Positions 22,376 to 32,530 of a stretch of 64,000 nt of DNA are shown here, piece by piece. Position numbers and translations under genes: made by a program. The DNA is from Erwinia sp. OLFS4 (GTDB lineage: Bacteria; Pseudomonadota; Gammaproteobacteria; Enterobacterales; Enterobacteriaceae), in contig NZ_MOMB01000045.1 of NCBI RefSeq assembly GCF_002752165.1, positions 115,037 through 179,036 on the forward strand. The letters are read 5' to 3'. The first letter of the stretch is position 1. Each line of letters opens with the position of its first letter. The notes beneath the pieces were generated by a model. It was not told the origin of the DNA. It was given only the letters and a program-made list of their open reading frames with translations, and made no database searches.

Positions 22376-22441
22376 CGTGATGCAGGGTGATTATGTCCTG
22401 CCCGGCGCAGCGCAACTGCCGGGTTGGTTGTTTGCCAGCGC

Positions 22442-23770
22442 TCAGGAACTGCTCACCACGCTGGCAGTAACAGGACGCTCAACCTGATACTGTCTGACCA
22501 GCCGCTTAATACACAAGGTACCCAGCAGACCGCAGATGGCGGCAAACGTCAGCCAGACGCCGGGCATTGCTTTATCGCCGGTAACGTGAATAAGGTAGCT
22601 GGACACCGCCGGCGTAAAGCCACCGAACAGCGCGGTTGCCAGACTGTAGGCCAGCGAAAAGCCGGCGGCGCGAACTTCGGCTGGCATGATTTCAGCCAGG
22701 TAAACCACCATTGCCCCGTTATAGCTGGCATAGAGGAAAGAAAGCCAGAGTTCGGCAATTAACAGGTGGGAGAAACTCGGCGCGTTCACCAGCCAGAGCA
22801 GGACCGGCCATGAAGTTAACGCGGCAAGGATAGTGAAGGTTATCAGCAGCGGACGGCGGCCAATACGATCGGAAAGGGCACCCATTACCGGCAGCCAGAT
22901 AAGGTTTGACAGCCCGACGCACAGTGTCACAAAGAAACTCTCTTTATCACTCATCATCAGCACCGTTTTACCAAAGGTTGGGGTAAAAGCGGTAATGGCG
23001 TAAAACATCACGGTTGTTGTCACTACCATCAGCATGCCTGCGAGTACCAGCGCCCAGTTACTGGCCACTGAACGCATGATGTCTCCCATGGAAGGGTGAT
23101 GTTTACGTTTACTGAAGGCTTCGGTTTCCGACAGCATGCGTCTTATCCAGAACAGGAAGGGGACGATCAGGCAGCCGACAACAAACGGAATACGCCAGCC
23201 CCACTCGGTCACCTGTTGTTTTTCCAGCAGATGATTCAGTGCCAGACCGAGTAGCGCAGCGAAAATAACCGCGATCTGCTGACTACCGGATTGCCAGCTG
23301 ACGTAAAAGCCTTTGCGACCTTGCGGGGCGACTTCGGAGAGATAGACCGACACGCCGCCGAGTTCCACGCCGGCAGAAAACCCCTGCAATAACCGTCCCA
23401 GCAGGATCAGAATGGGCGCGGCGGCGCCAAGGGTTTGATAGCCCGGGACGCAGGCAATGGTCAGCGTACCTATTGCCATTAGCGTTAAGGTCAGCAGCAG
23501 CCCTTTACGACGGCCGTGATGATCGATGTAAGCGCCGAGCACAATCGCTCCCAGCGGTCGCATCAGGAAGCCCGCGCCGAAGGTCATCAGGGTCATCATC
23601 AGGGAAGCAAAGGGATCATCGCCGGGGAAAAAAGTTTTTGCAATGGCGCTGGCATAATAGCCAAACACCATAAAATCATACATTTCAAGAAAGTTACCGC
23701 TGGTCACGTTGAAAATGGTTCTGGCGCCATTCTGTCTGGCTGATGGCGTTGTTATGCTCTGTTCGGTCAT
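22442..23770 (-). CDS. MFS citrate/tricarballylate-type proton symporter (MHS family)
   Basis: A 442-residue major facilitator with 12 helices, of the metabolite:H+ symporter family. It resembles plasmid CitA and Salmonella TcuC: VTSGNFLEMYDFMVFGYYAS at the N-terminus, GRRKGLL in loop 2-3, and LLGRLLQGFSAGVELGGVSV. The substrate is probably citrate or another tricarboxylate. No tcuAB or citrate lyase genes accompany it. A terminator precedes its neighbour exbD and the start is 266 bases from the divergent ydcR gene. Confidence 0.88.
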   Translation of the reverse strand: MTEQSITTPSARQNGARTIFNVTSGNFLEMYDFMVFGYYASAIAKTFFPGDDPFASLMMTLMTFGAGFLMRPLGAIVLGAYIDHHGRRKGLLLTLTLMAIGTLTIACVPGYQTLGAAAPILILLGRLLQGFSAGVELGGVSVYLSEVAPQGRKGFYVSWQSGSQQIAVIFAALLGLALNHLLEKQQVTEWGWRIPFVVGCLIVPFLFWIRRMLSETEAFSKRKHHPSMGDIMRSVASNWALVLAGMLMVVTTTVMFYAITAFTPTFGKTVLMMSDKESFFVTLCVGLSNLIWLPVMGALSDRIGRRPLLITFTILAALTSWPVLLWLVNAPSFSHLLIAELWLSFLYASYNGAMVVYLAEIMPAEVRAAGFSLAYSLATALFGGFTPAVSSYLIHVTGDKAMPGVWLTFAAICGLLGTLCIKRLVRQYQVERPVTASVVSSS

Positions 23771-24036
23771 AGTGCTTCCTGATTTCCTTGCAATTAAGCT
23801 GATGTTTTAGCTGTCAGTTAGCTTGCTTGTTGTGAGCTGGGTCACTATTATCTGTTTACACTTATCAGCAATTGGTAACAACCTATTAACAAGCATCCGG
23901 CCGGCGATTAATCAGCGATGCGGGAAATATCAACCTGGGTTAAGAGTTTTTACCGCAGTGCTAACGATGCAACACTTGCTGCCTCGCTCTGCCAACCTAT
24001 AATAGTGTTCATTTTCTCCATATTGGCCTGTAACAG

Positions 24037-25455
24037 ATGTCCAAATATCAGACGCTGGTGGATAAGATTCGCCAGCAAATAGCCAGCGGCATCTGGCTAC
24101 CCGGCGATAAACTTCCGTCGCTGCGTGAGCAGGTTGCCCGCAGCAATATGAGCCTGATGACGGTAATGCATGCCTACCAGGTGCTGGAAAGTCTCGGTAC
24201 GCTGGTATCACGCCCGCAATCCGGGTATTACGTTGCGCCCCAGGCCGAATACCTGCGCCAGCCTGAGACGCATCAGAAAGTCCAGCTGGCAGAGTCGGTG
24301 GATATCAACACCTTTATTTTTGACGTGCTTCAGGCTACCCGTGACCCGCATATTCTGCCTTTTGGTTCGGCGTTTCCCGATCCCAGCCTGTTTCCCCAGC
24401 GGGCGCTAATGCGATCGCTGAACACCGTTGCTCATAATATGAAACCTGAAGATGCGCTGAATAACCTGCCGCCAGGTAACGAAGCGCTGCGTAAAACCCT
24501 GGCACAGCGTTATGCCATGCAAGGGATAGCGGTAACCCCGGATGAAATTGTGATCACTAATGGTGCGATGGAAGCGCTGAATCTCAGTTTGCAGGCAGTA
24601 ACGGAACCGGGGGATTGGGTGGTCATTGAAAACCCTTGTTTTTATGGCGCTTTGCAAGCCGTTGAACGTCTCCGGTTACGCGCAGTGGCTATTGCCAGCG
24701 ATCCCCGTGATGGTATTGATCTTGAGGCACTGCGGCAGGCACTATCCCGGTGGCCGGTAAAAGCCTGCTGGCTGATGACGAACTACCAGAATCCGCTGGG
24801 CTGTACGCTGAGTGATAAGAAGAAAGCGCAGTTGGTGACTTTGCTTGAGGAAAAAGGGGCTTTTTTAATTGAGGACGACGTTTACGCCGAACTTGGCACC
24901 GACGGCGGGCATCGTCATCCGGCGCGTTACTGGGACCGTCAGGGAAGGGTGCTGCACTGCAGTTCTTTTTCCAAGAACCTGGTTGCCGGTTTTCGTGTAG
25001 GCTGGGTAGCTGCCGGACAGCACGCGGCAAAAATCCAGCGTTTGCAGCTAATGAGCACACTCTCAACCAGTGTACCAATGCAGCTGGCTCTGGCTGATTA
25101 TCTCAGCAGCAATAGCTACGAGCGCCATCTGCGCGCGCTGCGCCGTAGTCTGGCACAGCGGAAAATGCAGGCCTGGCGGGCGCTGAGGCGCTGGTTGCCG
25201 TCCGGGGTCAATATTAACGACACCCTGGGGGGATATTTTCTCTGGATTGAATTACCGCCAGGCGTGGATGCCATGCAGCTTTATTATCGCGCCCTGGCGC
25301 AAAACATCAGCATTGCTCCCGGGAAAATGTTTTCCTCCGGCGACCAGTATGCCAACTATTTTCGCTTTAATGCTTCCTGGACGTGGCAAGCCCAGCAGGA
25401 ACAGGCTGCACAAATTCTGGGCCAACTTATTCGTAACCTGATGGATCAACAGTAA
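24037..25455 (+). CDS. ydcR: MocR-type regulator, GntR HTH fused to aminotransferase domain
   Basis: A 472-residue MocR protein: GntR winged helix at residues 1-70 (GDKLPSLREQVARSNMSLMT), then a fold-type I aminotransferase domain with TNYQNPLGCTL and the PLP lysine in HCSSFSKNLVAGFRVGW. The full length tracks E. coli YdcR closely, including LSTSVPMQLALADYLS. In such proteins PLP binding tunes DNA binding; targets are unknown. It is divergent from the MFS symporter gene, which could be a target. Its stop is six bases from the convergent ylaC stop. Confidence 0.92.
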   Translation: MSKYQTLVDKIRQQIASGIWLPGDKLPSLREQVARSNMSLMTVMHAYQVLESLGTLVSRPQSGYYVAPQAEYLRQPETHQKVQLAESVDINTFIFDVLQATRDPHILPFGSAFPDPSLFPQRALMRSLNTVAHNMKPEDALNNLPPGNEALRKTLAQRYAMQGIAVTPDEIVITNGAMEALNLSLQAVTEPGDWVVIENPCFYGALQAVERLRLRAVAIASDPRDGIDLEALRQALSRWPVKACWLMTNYQNPLGCTLSDKKKAQLVTLLEEKGAFLIEDDVYAELGTDGGHRHPARYWDRQGRVLHCSSFSKNLVAGFRVGWVAAGQHAAKIQRLQLMSTLSTSVPMQLALADYLSSNSYERHLRALRRSLAQRKMQAWRALRRWLPSGVNINDTLGGYFLWIELPPGVDAMQLYYRALAQNISIAPGKMFSSGDQYANYFRFNASWTWQAQQEQAAQILGQLIRNLMDQQ

Positions 25456-25461
25456 AACAGG

Positions 25462-25953
25462 CTACTTAGCCAGTCCTGATACCGGCGCGCGTGCCCCCCA
25501 GGTAAGATGAAACATGTCATAGAAATCTACTTCGCCTTTGGTTGTCAGCAGCCGCTGCACACCTTGTTTGATGGCGTCAGGTACTGCCTGATGGTTAAGA
25601 ATTTCATCAATTGCCGCGCTGGAAAGGGTGCGCACATAATACCATTCGCCGTTATAGCAAACGCGCAGATCGAGGGTGTCGATATCTTCAAAACGGTAGC
25701 GCGGATTGATGTCCATCAGCATCAGAATGCTCATGATTAGCACAAACAGCGTTGCGCCCCAGAATGCCGGCCAGCCGAGAAAGTCTGTGGTAAATATCAG
25801 GGCAGTGGTGAGCAAGTAGCAGATAAACATCAGTGCCCACAGACCCGGATGTTTTTTCATAAAACCGAGGCTGAAACGGGGCTTATTATCACGCTGTTCT
25901 GTCCGATTAATCTGCTCAATTTCGCGCAGCATAATCGCTTTAATGATCTCCAT
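25462..25953 (-). CDS. ylaC: inner membrane protein YlaC
   Basis: A 163-residue membrane protein of unknown function. It has two adjacent hydrophobic helices near residues 35-80 and the conserved [27 protein letters not shown], which parallels E. coli YlaC ([22 protein letters not shown]). The cytoplasmic tail has SFYDIFTL-like residues near the end. It is convergent with ydcR. No function is inferred. Confidence 0.87.
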   Translation of the reverse strand: [163 protein letters not shown]

Positions 25954-26177
25954 AATTTCCCCTGCAATGAGTAACTGACTTATTAAATCATAACCAGTCA
26001 GCGGTCAGCAGGTACAGTTCACAGCGATTAAGCTATAACAGTGCAATCTATTTGGCTTAAGTCAATAAAATTAGCACGTTATGTAATATATAATCGCCCG
26101 GGCATGTTGCAACTTACTACGGAAATGCCACAATTAATTAACAGAGGTTTTACCGACCCGGCCATAGGAGATGCCGC

Positions 26178-26789
26178 ATGTTATCTGCTTCTGATAGTCT
26201 GATATCGTTAATGTCGTTTGCTGCCGGTAGCCTGATGACCGGGGCACCCTCTCAACCCTACGCATTTTTATTGTCACATGCTGATAACGGGATACCGAAT
26301 AACCCGCGCTTGCCGCTGATCTTTTATCCGCGAGCCGTCCCGCAAGAAACGGAAGACCTGGCGAGCTGGTTCGAGGGGCGGTTTACCCTGAATCAGTGGC
26401 AGCCCCGCTGGCGTTACCCGGTTTATCCTTATAGCCATTTTCATCCGAATAGCCATGAAATGCTGGGGATGTGCGCTGGCTGGGCAGAAATCTTATTTGG
26501 CGGTGATGGTGGTCGGGTGATAACGGTCCATGCCGGCGATGCCGTATTGATCCCTGCCGGTGTGGGGCATAAGCAGATTGCCGCCAGCGAGGATTTTTTT
26601 GCTGTCGGTGCTTACCCCTGTGGCTTGCAACCGCAAACCCTGCGTGATGATATAACCTGTCTTAGCCAGATGCAGGATGCGGTGAAACAGGTTGCGGTGC
26701 CGGCAATGGACCCGTTACTGGGTGATAAAGGCGGAGTAACGCAGCTCTGGCATCCACTGGCTGCGGCGCAAAACCATAGTAACCCCTGA
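26178..26789 (+). CDS. cupin-domain protein (YjlB-like)
   Basis: A 203-residue single-domain cupin. The cupin motif can be read as YPYSHFHPNSHEMLGMCAG (residues about 82-100) and GDAVLIPAGVGHKQIA (about 119-134), giving three metal-ligand histidines and a glutamate. It resembles Bacillus YjlB-type cupins. The start ATG has AGGAG ten bases upstream. It is monocistronic between ylaC and the OlsF-like gene. The substrate is unknown. Confidence 0.78.
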   Translation: MLSASDSLISLMSFAAGSLMTGAPSQPYAFLLSHADNGIPNNPRLPLIFYPRAVPQETEDLASWFEGRFTLNQWQPRWRYPVYPYSHFHPNSHEMLGMCAGWAEILFGGDGGRVITVHAGDAVLIPAGVGHKQIAASEDFFAVGAYPCGLQPQTLRDDITCLSQMQDAVKQVAVPAMDPLLGDKGGVTQLWHPLAAAQNHSNP

Positions 26790-27074
26790 TCCCATCGGCC
26801 TGACGTTCTGTCGCTAACCCCAACCCCCGGCGCGCTGTTGTTCGATCAGCAGGGTGCCCGTTCGCCTGAATCCGTCATGTTTATTAATGATTTTCGGTAT
26901 ATTTTAAGCAATCACTGAAAGTTAACAACCCGCTAGCGTAACGGCTGACACTATGCCGAGCGTGCTTTTTGCAACTTTGTTATTTGAAAAAACATAGCAG
27001 GAGCTTAATATTTCTGTAATAGGATCGTCACAGGCGAGCTTTACTGTCGCGGTAAAAACCCCCGGAGAGAAATT

Positions 27075-28799
27075 GTGTTCACTGTCGAACATGTTCTTGC
27101 AGATCTCTACCCTGAGCATAAACCGGCTGGCTGGCAGCTGGCGTTGCTCAGAAGGCTGCTGCACGAAAAGGAATTCCAGCAATTTGATCAACAATACCGC
27201 CACCTGCAGGGCCTTGATATGGTCGAACAGGTGCTGGAATATTTTGATATTCGTTGTGATACCAGTGAACGCGATCTGGAACAGATCCCGTCAACGGGGC
27301 CGGTGGTTATCGTAGCAAATCATCCGCTTGGTTCTCTGGATGGTCTGGCCCTGCTTCATGCAGTGTCACAGGTCAGACGCGATGTGAAAATCGTCACTAA
27401 CCGCCTGCTTGGCTGTCTTCGTTCGCTGCAAAGCCTGATGGTACCGGTAGACAATATGAGTAACCGTACCAACCGTCAGCAGGTAGCGCTGATGCAGGAA
27501 CAGCTGGATAACCAGGGCGTGCTGATTTTTTTCCCTGCCGGAGAAGTATCGCGGCTGGGCAGCAAGGGTATCCGCGACGGTAAATGGAGCCACGGTTTTG
27601 TCCGCCTTGCCGCCCGGTCGCGAGCGCCGGTGGTGCCGGTGCACGTCAGCGGGCGTAATTCCTCCTTCTTCTATGCCACTTCGGCGCTTTATCAGCCGCT
27701 CTCTACCATGCTGCTGGTCAATGAAATGTTCGGCCAGCGCGGTAACCGGCTTAAGCTGCAGATTGGTGAACGTATTCCTTTTTCTCACTGGTATGATGGC
27801 CATACCCCGGCCAAAGAGCTGGCTGCCCGGTTCCGGCGCCATGTCTATCGTATCGGTCAGGGGAAAAGCGCGCTGTTTCAGACCGAAGCGGCTATTGCCC
27901 GCGCGGAAGATCGCGCGGTGCTGAAAAAAGCGCTGGCGGATTGCGAAGTACTGGGGCAGCTGCCGGATGGCAAAATTATTTATCTTTACCGGCGTAACGG
28001 TGAGGCCTATGTGCCCATTTTGCGCGAGCTGGGACGGCTGCGGGAAATTGCCTTTCGCGCGGTGGGTGAAGGCAGCGGAACGCGGCGCGATCTTGATGAT
28101 TATGATGACGATTATTATCACCTGATTTTGTGGGATGACGAGGCGCTGGATATTGTCGGCGCTTACCGGTTTATTCCCACTGCCGGCCAGGTCAGCCGCA
28201 AAGGATTGGCCGGTTTGTACAGCTACAGCCTGTTCAATTACGACCATGAAATGAACCCGATTCTTGACCGTGGCATTGAGCTAGGTCGCAGCTTTATTCA
28301 GCCGGCTTACTGGGGTAAACGGGGTCTGGATTATCTGTGGATGGGGATTGGTGCTTATCTGGCTAAATACCCACAATACCGTTATCTGTTCGGACCGGTA
28401 TCCATTTCCGGTGGCTTGCCGCTGGCCGCGCGTGACTTGCTGGTGGCATTTTACCGGCTTTACTTTGCCCCAACGCTGCCGCTGGCCCAGTCACGCCGCC
28501 CTTATCCGGCGTCTTTACCGGCGGTCCTGGCGCAGTTCAGCGGTGATGACTATCAGGAAGACTTACGGCGGCTGAAACGGCTGCTGAGCAATCTCGGCAC
28601 CGCTATCCCGCCGTTATACAAGCAGTATTCTGAACTCTGCGAACCCGGCGGCGTGCAGTTTATCGATTTTGGCAGTGATCCGGATTTCAATAACTGCATC
28701 GACGGCCTGGTTCTGGTTGATATCAGCCAGCTTAAAGAGAGTCGTTTTCAGCGTTATATTGCGGTTCATCAGCCAGCGATCGGTCCGTCAGACTGCTAA
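27075..28799 (+). CDS. olsF: bifunctional ornithine-lipid synthase-like acyltransferase (OlsF type)
   Basis: A 574-residue fusion. The N-terminal PlsC/OlsA-like O-acyltransferase has NHPLGSLDG (about residue 82, a variant of the NHX4D motif) and FFPAGEVSR (about 152). The C-terminal OlsB-like GNAT N-acyltransferase domain runs from about residue 290, with VGAYRFIPTAG and ELGRSFIQPAYWGKRGLDYLWMG. This order is that of OlsF, which makes ornithine lipid in one protein and is known from Serratia and Flavobacterium. The start is GTG behind CGGAGAGA. An imperfect inverted repeat spans the stop (GTCAGAC at 28787, GTCTGAC at 28837). The family is known; the actual lipid product here is inferred. Confidence 0.8.
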   Translation: MFTVEHVLADLYPEHKPAGWQLALLRRLLHEKEFQQFDQQYRHLQGLDMVEQVLEYFDIRCDTSERDLEQIPSTGPVVIVANHPLGSLDGLALLHAVSQVRRDVKIVTNRLLGCLRSLQSLMVPVDNMSNRTNRQQVALMQEQLDNQGVLIFFPAGEVSRLGSKGIRDGKWSHGFVRLAARSRAPVVPVHVSGRNSSFFYATSALYQPLSTMLLVNEMFGQRGNRLKLQIGERIPFSHWYDGHTPAKELAARFRRHVYRIGQGKSALFQTEAAIARAEDRAVLKKALADCEVLGQLPDGKIIYLYRRNGEAYVPILRELGRLREIAFRAVGEGSGTRRDLDDYDDDYYHLILWDDEALDIVGAYRFIPTAGQVSRKGLAGLYSYSLFNYDHEMNPILDRGIELGRSFIQPAYWGKRGLDYLWMGIGAYLAKYPQYRYLFGPVSISGGLPLAARDLLVAFYRLYFAPTLPLAQSRRPYPASLPAVLAQFSGDDYQEDLRRLKRLLSNLGTAIPPLYKQYSELCEPGGVQFIDFGSDPDFNNCIDGLVLVDISQLKESRFQRYIAVHQPAIGPSDC

Positions 28800-29001
28800 C
28801 TGTCCCGCCGTATTTCTTTTTTCCCTGTTAGTGACGGTCTGACAATCTGTACCGTTACGAACGGGGCTGCGACCGTATTTCATGGCGTTGTTATTCTTCC
28901 CGGTAATAAGCCCTTAAAAAAAAGCACTTGTTCTCACCGCGCTGGAATGAAAGTCTGTCGCGGTGTGCCGTTTTATCACCATAATTAAAAAGGAATATTT
29001 T

Positions 29002-30279
29002 ATGCGTTTGCTGTTTCCGGCTCTGGCCGCGACGCTGCTTGTCAGCCCGTGCCTGCAGGCAAAAACTGAAGCCGATTTTTCTGCTTTGCATCAGATAGTT
29101 GAGACCACAACCCCCGCCAGCAAAAGTCCGGAGTTTGTCAGCTTTCAGGCCGATGTCACTCAGCGTCTGCGACGTGCTTTGCAGGGCGATGCGCCGGCGC
29201 TGACTCTGCAGCAGGTAAAAGAGGCCAGGCAAAATGCGGTACAGGCAGATGACGCCTGGCTGAAAGCCAGCGGCTTTCATTTTGCTAAAAAGGTGCTGAA
29301 GCAGGAAAATGTTGCTTTGCTGAACGCCTTCACCTCGTTGCCTGAAGGGGTATTACAGCAAAATCTGGCAACGGTTGAAAAAATTAATAACCGTGCCAGC
29401 GAAGCCGATCGTCATCAGGCGCTGGTGGATGCTGATGGCCGTGCCTATCTCTATTTTCTTGCCGATGCGTTGGGCCCACGCTTAGGCCACGCTTTTCTGC
29501 AGGCATATGACAACGGTGAACTGAATAAAGCCGCGGCGTTGATTAAACATACTGAAGTAAGTATTCACCAGGCTAAAGAACAGTACCATAACCCTCGTCC
29601 ATTCCGGGTAGCAGGAAATACTATCCGGCTGGTAAACGATAACGTCATTGTCAACAACGATGGCCTCTATCAACCCAGCGGCGGTTCCTTTCCCAGTGGT
29701 CATACCAATACCGGTTACACCGATGCTTTATTACTGGCGGAGATGCTGCCGGAGCGTTTCGTTCCCCTGTTGAACCGTGCGGCAAAATATGGCTATTCAC
29801 GCCTGGTAATGGGGGTTCATTATCCGCTTGATTTGGTTGGCGCGCGTATGGTCGCTCAGCGCAACGTTGCTATTTATCTTAACGATGTGGGCTATCGTAA
29901 GCTGTTTAATGAGGCGAAGCAGCAGCTGCGTCGCGCGCTGGAAAAAGCGTGTGGTACCTCAATTGCCGTCTGTGCACTGCCGGCAGACAGCGGGCAGGAC
30001 CCTTACAGTGCGCCGCAAATGGCAACCTTTTACCGCTACACCATGACATGGGGATTGCCGCAGCAGCCTACGCCACAAACTGCGCTGCAGATACCAAAAG
30101 GCGCAGAAGTATTACTGGAAGCACCCTTACCGCATCTCAGTGCTGAGCAGCGTCGTCAGCTGATGGTACAAACCGCGCTGGCAAACGGCTATCCGTTGTC
30201 CGGCTCCAGTGAACAAAGCTTCTGGCAGCGTCTGAACCTGCATGACGCTGTACAGCAGGGACTGCACGCCGGCCATTAA
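29002..30279 (+). CDS. secreted class A acid phosphatase, PAP2 superfamily
   Basis: A 425-residue protein with a signal peptide ending at QAKT (about residue 20). The PAP2 triad motifs are intact: KEQYHNPRP (KX6RP), GGSFPSGHTN (PSGH) and SRLVMGVHYPLD (SRX5HX3D). This is the class A nonspecific acid phosphatase arrangement of PhoC/PhoN, but the protein is about 170 residues longer than PhoN, with extra sequence before and after the core. The ATG 29002 follows AAGGAA; codons further upstream would destroy the signal peptide. It follows the OlsF-like gene on the same strand after 202 bases. Confidence 0.85.
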   Translation: MRLLFPALAATLLVSPCLQAKTEADFSALHQIVETTTPASKSPEFVSFQADVTQRLRRALQGDAPALTLQQVKEARQNAVQADDAWLKASGFHFAKKVLKQENVALLNAFTSLPEGVLQQNLATVEKINNRASEADRHQALVDADGRAYLYFLADALGPRLGHAFLQAYDNGELNKAAALIKHTEVSIHQAKEQYHNPRPFRVAGNTIRLVNDNVIVNNDGLYQPSGGSFPSGHTNTGYTDALLLAEMLPERFVPLLNRAAKYGYSRLVMGVHYPLDLVGARMVAQRNVAIYLNDVGYRKLFNEAKQQLRRALEKACGTSIAVCALPADSGQDPYSAPQMATFYRYTMTWGLPQQPTPQTALQIPKGAEVLLEAPLPHLSAEQRRQLMVQTALANGYPLSGSSEQSFWQRLNLHDAVQQGLHAGH

Positions 30280-30294
30280 CCGGGCCTGATGTTG

Positions 30295-30317
30295 CCGCTG
30301 CGCTGTGGGCGCAGCGG
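30295..30317 (+). terminator. hairpin after the acid phosphatase gene
   Basis: CCGCTGCGC (30295-30303) pairs perfectly with GCGCAGCGG (30309-30317) and is followed only by GTTTA. It is a strong stem with a weak T-run. Confidence 0.5.
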
Positions 30318-30536
30318 GTTTACCTCGGTGGAGAATCCTGCTATCACTCGTTAGTCCGGCAAAACCCGATTAAAAACCAGTTTGCCTGGCAGGGATAGCG
30401 GGCCGCCTAAGCACAGTGTGCTGAGCCGATGAGGCGTTCTCTGGCGCAATGATTGAGAAAACAGGGTCGCGCGTGGATGCATTATTGATTAAGGTAGAGA
30501 TCCTCTTTTACGTTGCGCACCATGCAGGAATTTGTT

Positions 30537-31025
30537 ATGGAATCCATCCGTATTCAGGAATGGCGCCCCGATTTTCGCCAGCAGGTTATTGATCTGATTG
30601 TTCCCATTCAGACAACAGAATTTTCCATTGCGATTACTGCCCAGCAGCAGCCGGATTTGCAGGACGTCGCCGGGTTTTATCAGCAGGGCAAGGGCGGATT
30701 CTGGCTGGCTCTCGCCGGGGATGAGGTTGTGGGCTGTATTGCGTTAAAGGATATTGGTAACCGGCAGGGCGCATTGCGTAAAATGTTTGTGGCAGCCGGG
30801 TGGCGCGGTAAACAGCATGGCGTGGCGCTGGCATTGTTAACCCGGCTGTTGTCCCATGCCCGTGAGCAGGAAATGCAGGCGGTTTATCTGGGCACCACGG
30901 CCGCTTTTCTTGCTGCACATCGTTTCTACGAAAAGCACGGCTTTAGCCTGATTGATGGCGACGATTTACCTGTCGCCTTTCCGCGTATGGCGGTTGATTC
31001 GCGTTTCTATAGCCTGGCGCTATGA
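30537..31025 (+). CDS. GNAT-family N-acetyltransferase
   Basis: A 162-residue Gcn5-type acetyltransferase. The acetyl-CoA loop is seen in LRKMFVAAGWRGKQHGVALALL (motif A, Q/RxxGxG/A form) and the C-terminal YLGTTAAFLAAHRFYEKHGF is motif B. I chose ATG 30537 with AGGAA seven bases upstream; an in-frame ATG at 30522 would add MQEFV. The substrate is unknown. It is a single gene between the phosphatase and convergent ftnA. Confidence 0.85.
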   Translation: MESIRIQEWRPDFRQQVIDLIVPIQTTEFSIAITAQQQPDLQDVAGFYQQGKGGFWLALAGDEVVGCIALKDIGNRQGALRKMFVAAGWRGKQHGVALALLTRLLSHAREQEMQAVYLGTTAAFLAAHRFYEKHGFSLIDGDDLPVAFPRMAVDSRFYSLAL

Positions 31026-31061
31026 TTCACCTATGCCGCTGTAGCGCAGCGGCACACAGGA

Positions 31062-31565
31062 TCACACCGGTTGCTGGGCGCCCATTTTGCCCAAATCTTT
31101 GTCTGCCAGATAGAGGCCTTTACCGTCTTCACCCACCAGGGAGAGCTTATCGATAACCGCTTTAAACAGCTTCTCTTCTTCGTGTTGTTCTGCAACATAC
31201 CACTGCAGGAAGTTAAAGGTTGAATAATCCTGGCTGGTCATGGCGGCATGGGCCAGTTCATTGATTTTTCTGGTGATGAGCTTTTCGTGCTCGTAAGTCA
31301 GCGCAAAGACTTCAGACAGCGAGTTAAAGGTTACCGGCGGCGCGTCAATACTGCCCAGTACTGGCATTGCTCCGGTATCGCTTAAATAGTTAAACAGACG
31401 CTGCATGTGATCCATCTCTTCGCGTGAATGTTCACGCAGAAAGGCCGCTGCACCTTCGAAGCCTTTATCGCTACACCAGGCGCTCATTTGCAGGTAAAGG
31501 TTGGCAGAATAAAATTCAAGATTCAGCTGCTCGTTGAGCTTCGCCGTCATATCATTGGTAAGCAT
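31062..31565 (-). CDS. ftnA: bacterial non-heme ferritin
   Basis: Stores iron as a 24-mer; 167 residues against 165 in E. coli FtnA. The ferroxidase ligands are visible: LNLEFYS (Glu17), [11 protein letters not shown] (Glu-X2-His) and EQHEEEKLF. FtnA-specific features include [17 protein letters not shown]. The gene has its own promoter region at 31566-31640. It complements the iron-uptake genes elsewhere in the window. Confidence 0.95.
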   Translation of the reverse strand: MLTNDMTAKLNEQLNLEFYSANLYLQMSAWCSDKGFEGAAAFLREHSREEMDHMQRLFNYLSDTGAMPVLGSIDAPPVTFNSLSEVFALTYEHEKLITRKINELAHAAMTSQDYSTFNFLQWYVAEQHEEEKLFKAVIDKLSLVGEDGKGLYLADKDLGKMGAQQPV

Positions 31566-32530
31566 GGTGACTCCCGGAGGTTATTTTGAATATAAGTATC
31601 AGGTGATGTTACATATTATGCATAGCCGAATAAAAATAGAAATGGTGAAAAGGCTTATTTTTTAATTTTTTGTTTATATCCCTCAGTAAAATGATTAATT
31701 AGTAATTATTTCGCTGTTAAAAAGGAATTATTCTCAATATTCAATGTGGATGATAATTATTTTTATTATCGCTACATCATTATGGTGATCGGTGTTGTGG
31801 GATACTGCCTGCTATCAGCTGCGGGTAGCCTGAGGCGCGACATTACTGCCGGCCGACGCCGGGCAATATCGTTGCCACATGGAATGAATGCTATATCTGT
31901 GTCAGTAATAAAACGCTGATAGCCGCAATGGGTTTCTGATAAATTCTGGAAAGTAACAGCTTTGCGAAAAATAAGCCGGATAATATAAATGTACGAAAAG
32001 AATAACTGCCAGAAAATAGCAATAAACGGGTTAAATATTCTGTGCAGAAATTATTCTGCGCTAAAACACCGGTGCGTTGTTCCATAAAACTGATGCTAAG
32101 CGCGCTTTTCACCAGGGCGGTGAGCGGCCAGTCATAGCAGCAGCCGGCAGAAGCCGATCGCACTGCGCGCAACTGGCGGTCTGGCAATAGCAAAGGACAG
32201 TAGGTTTGTTGTCAACGGGCAGTCAGATTGCCAGCTCGGGCTATAACAGTAAAAGCGCTGGGGTTTATAACAGATTGCGGGTAACGTTTTTTCCGGTTAA
32301 TCATGTTTAATATCAGTAAGTTGTTTTCTTTATGTTGCGTCATTGTTAGCGATATTTTTCCTCTTCATTAACATTTGTTAACATTTTTTGCGGCTTACCC
32401 TGACAAAAAATAAGATTATTTTATCTCCAGTTAAAATACTTCAAAAAACTATTAGCGTGCTTAACGTTGTTGTAGCTGATGGTTACGTTATGCACTTGTT
32501 TTGTTTGGTTATCACCGACTGGAAAGCACA
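31566..32530. other. 965-base intergenic region between ftnA and the gluconate dehydrogenase operon
   Basis: It is AT-rich at both ends and GC-rich between about 32090 and 32230. The left part serves as ftnA promoter. Near the right end is a direct repeat of TTAACATTT (32368-32376 and 32378-32386), described separately. A minus-strand open frame at 31891-32193 has no recognisable motif, and its base composition changes abruptly halfway. I see no credible gene. Confidence 0.5.
32368..32386. repeat. TTAACATTT direct repeat upstream of gluconate dehydrogenase
   Basis: Two copies of TTAACATTT are spaced ten bases apart, one helical turn, and overlap a palindromic GTTAAC. They lie about 145 bases before the operon and could be an operator; no known factor fits convincingly. 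Confidence 0.4.

Noticed and set aside
27366..28247. Minus-strand 293-residue frame opposite the OlsF-like gene
   Set aside because: Shadow of the plus-strand gene; no domain signature.
31891..32193. Minus-strand 100-residue frame between ftnA and gluconate dehydrogenase
   Set aside because: No motif, base composition shifts from GC-rich to AT-rich within it, and there is no ribosome site.
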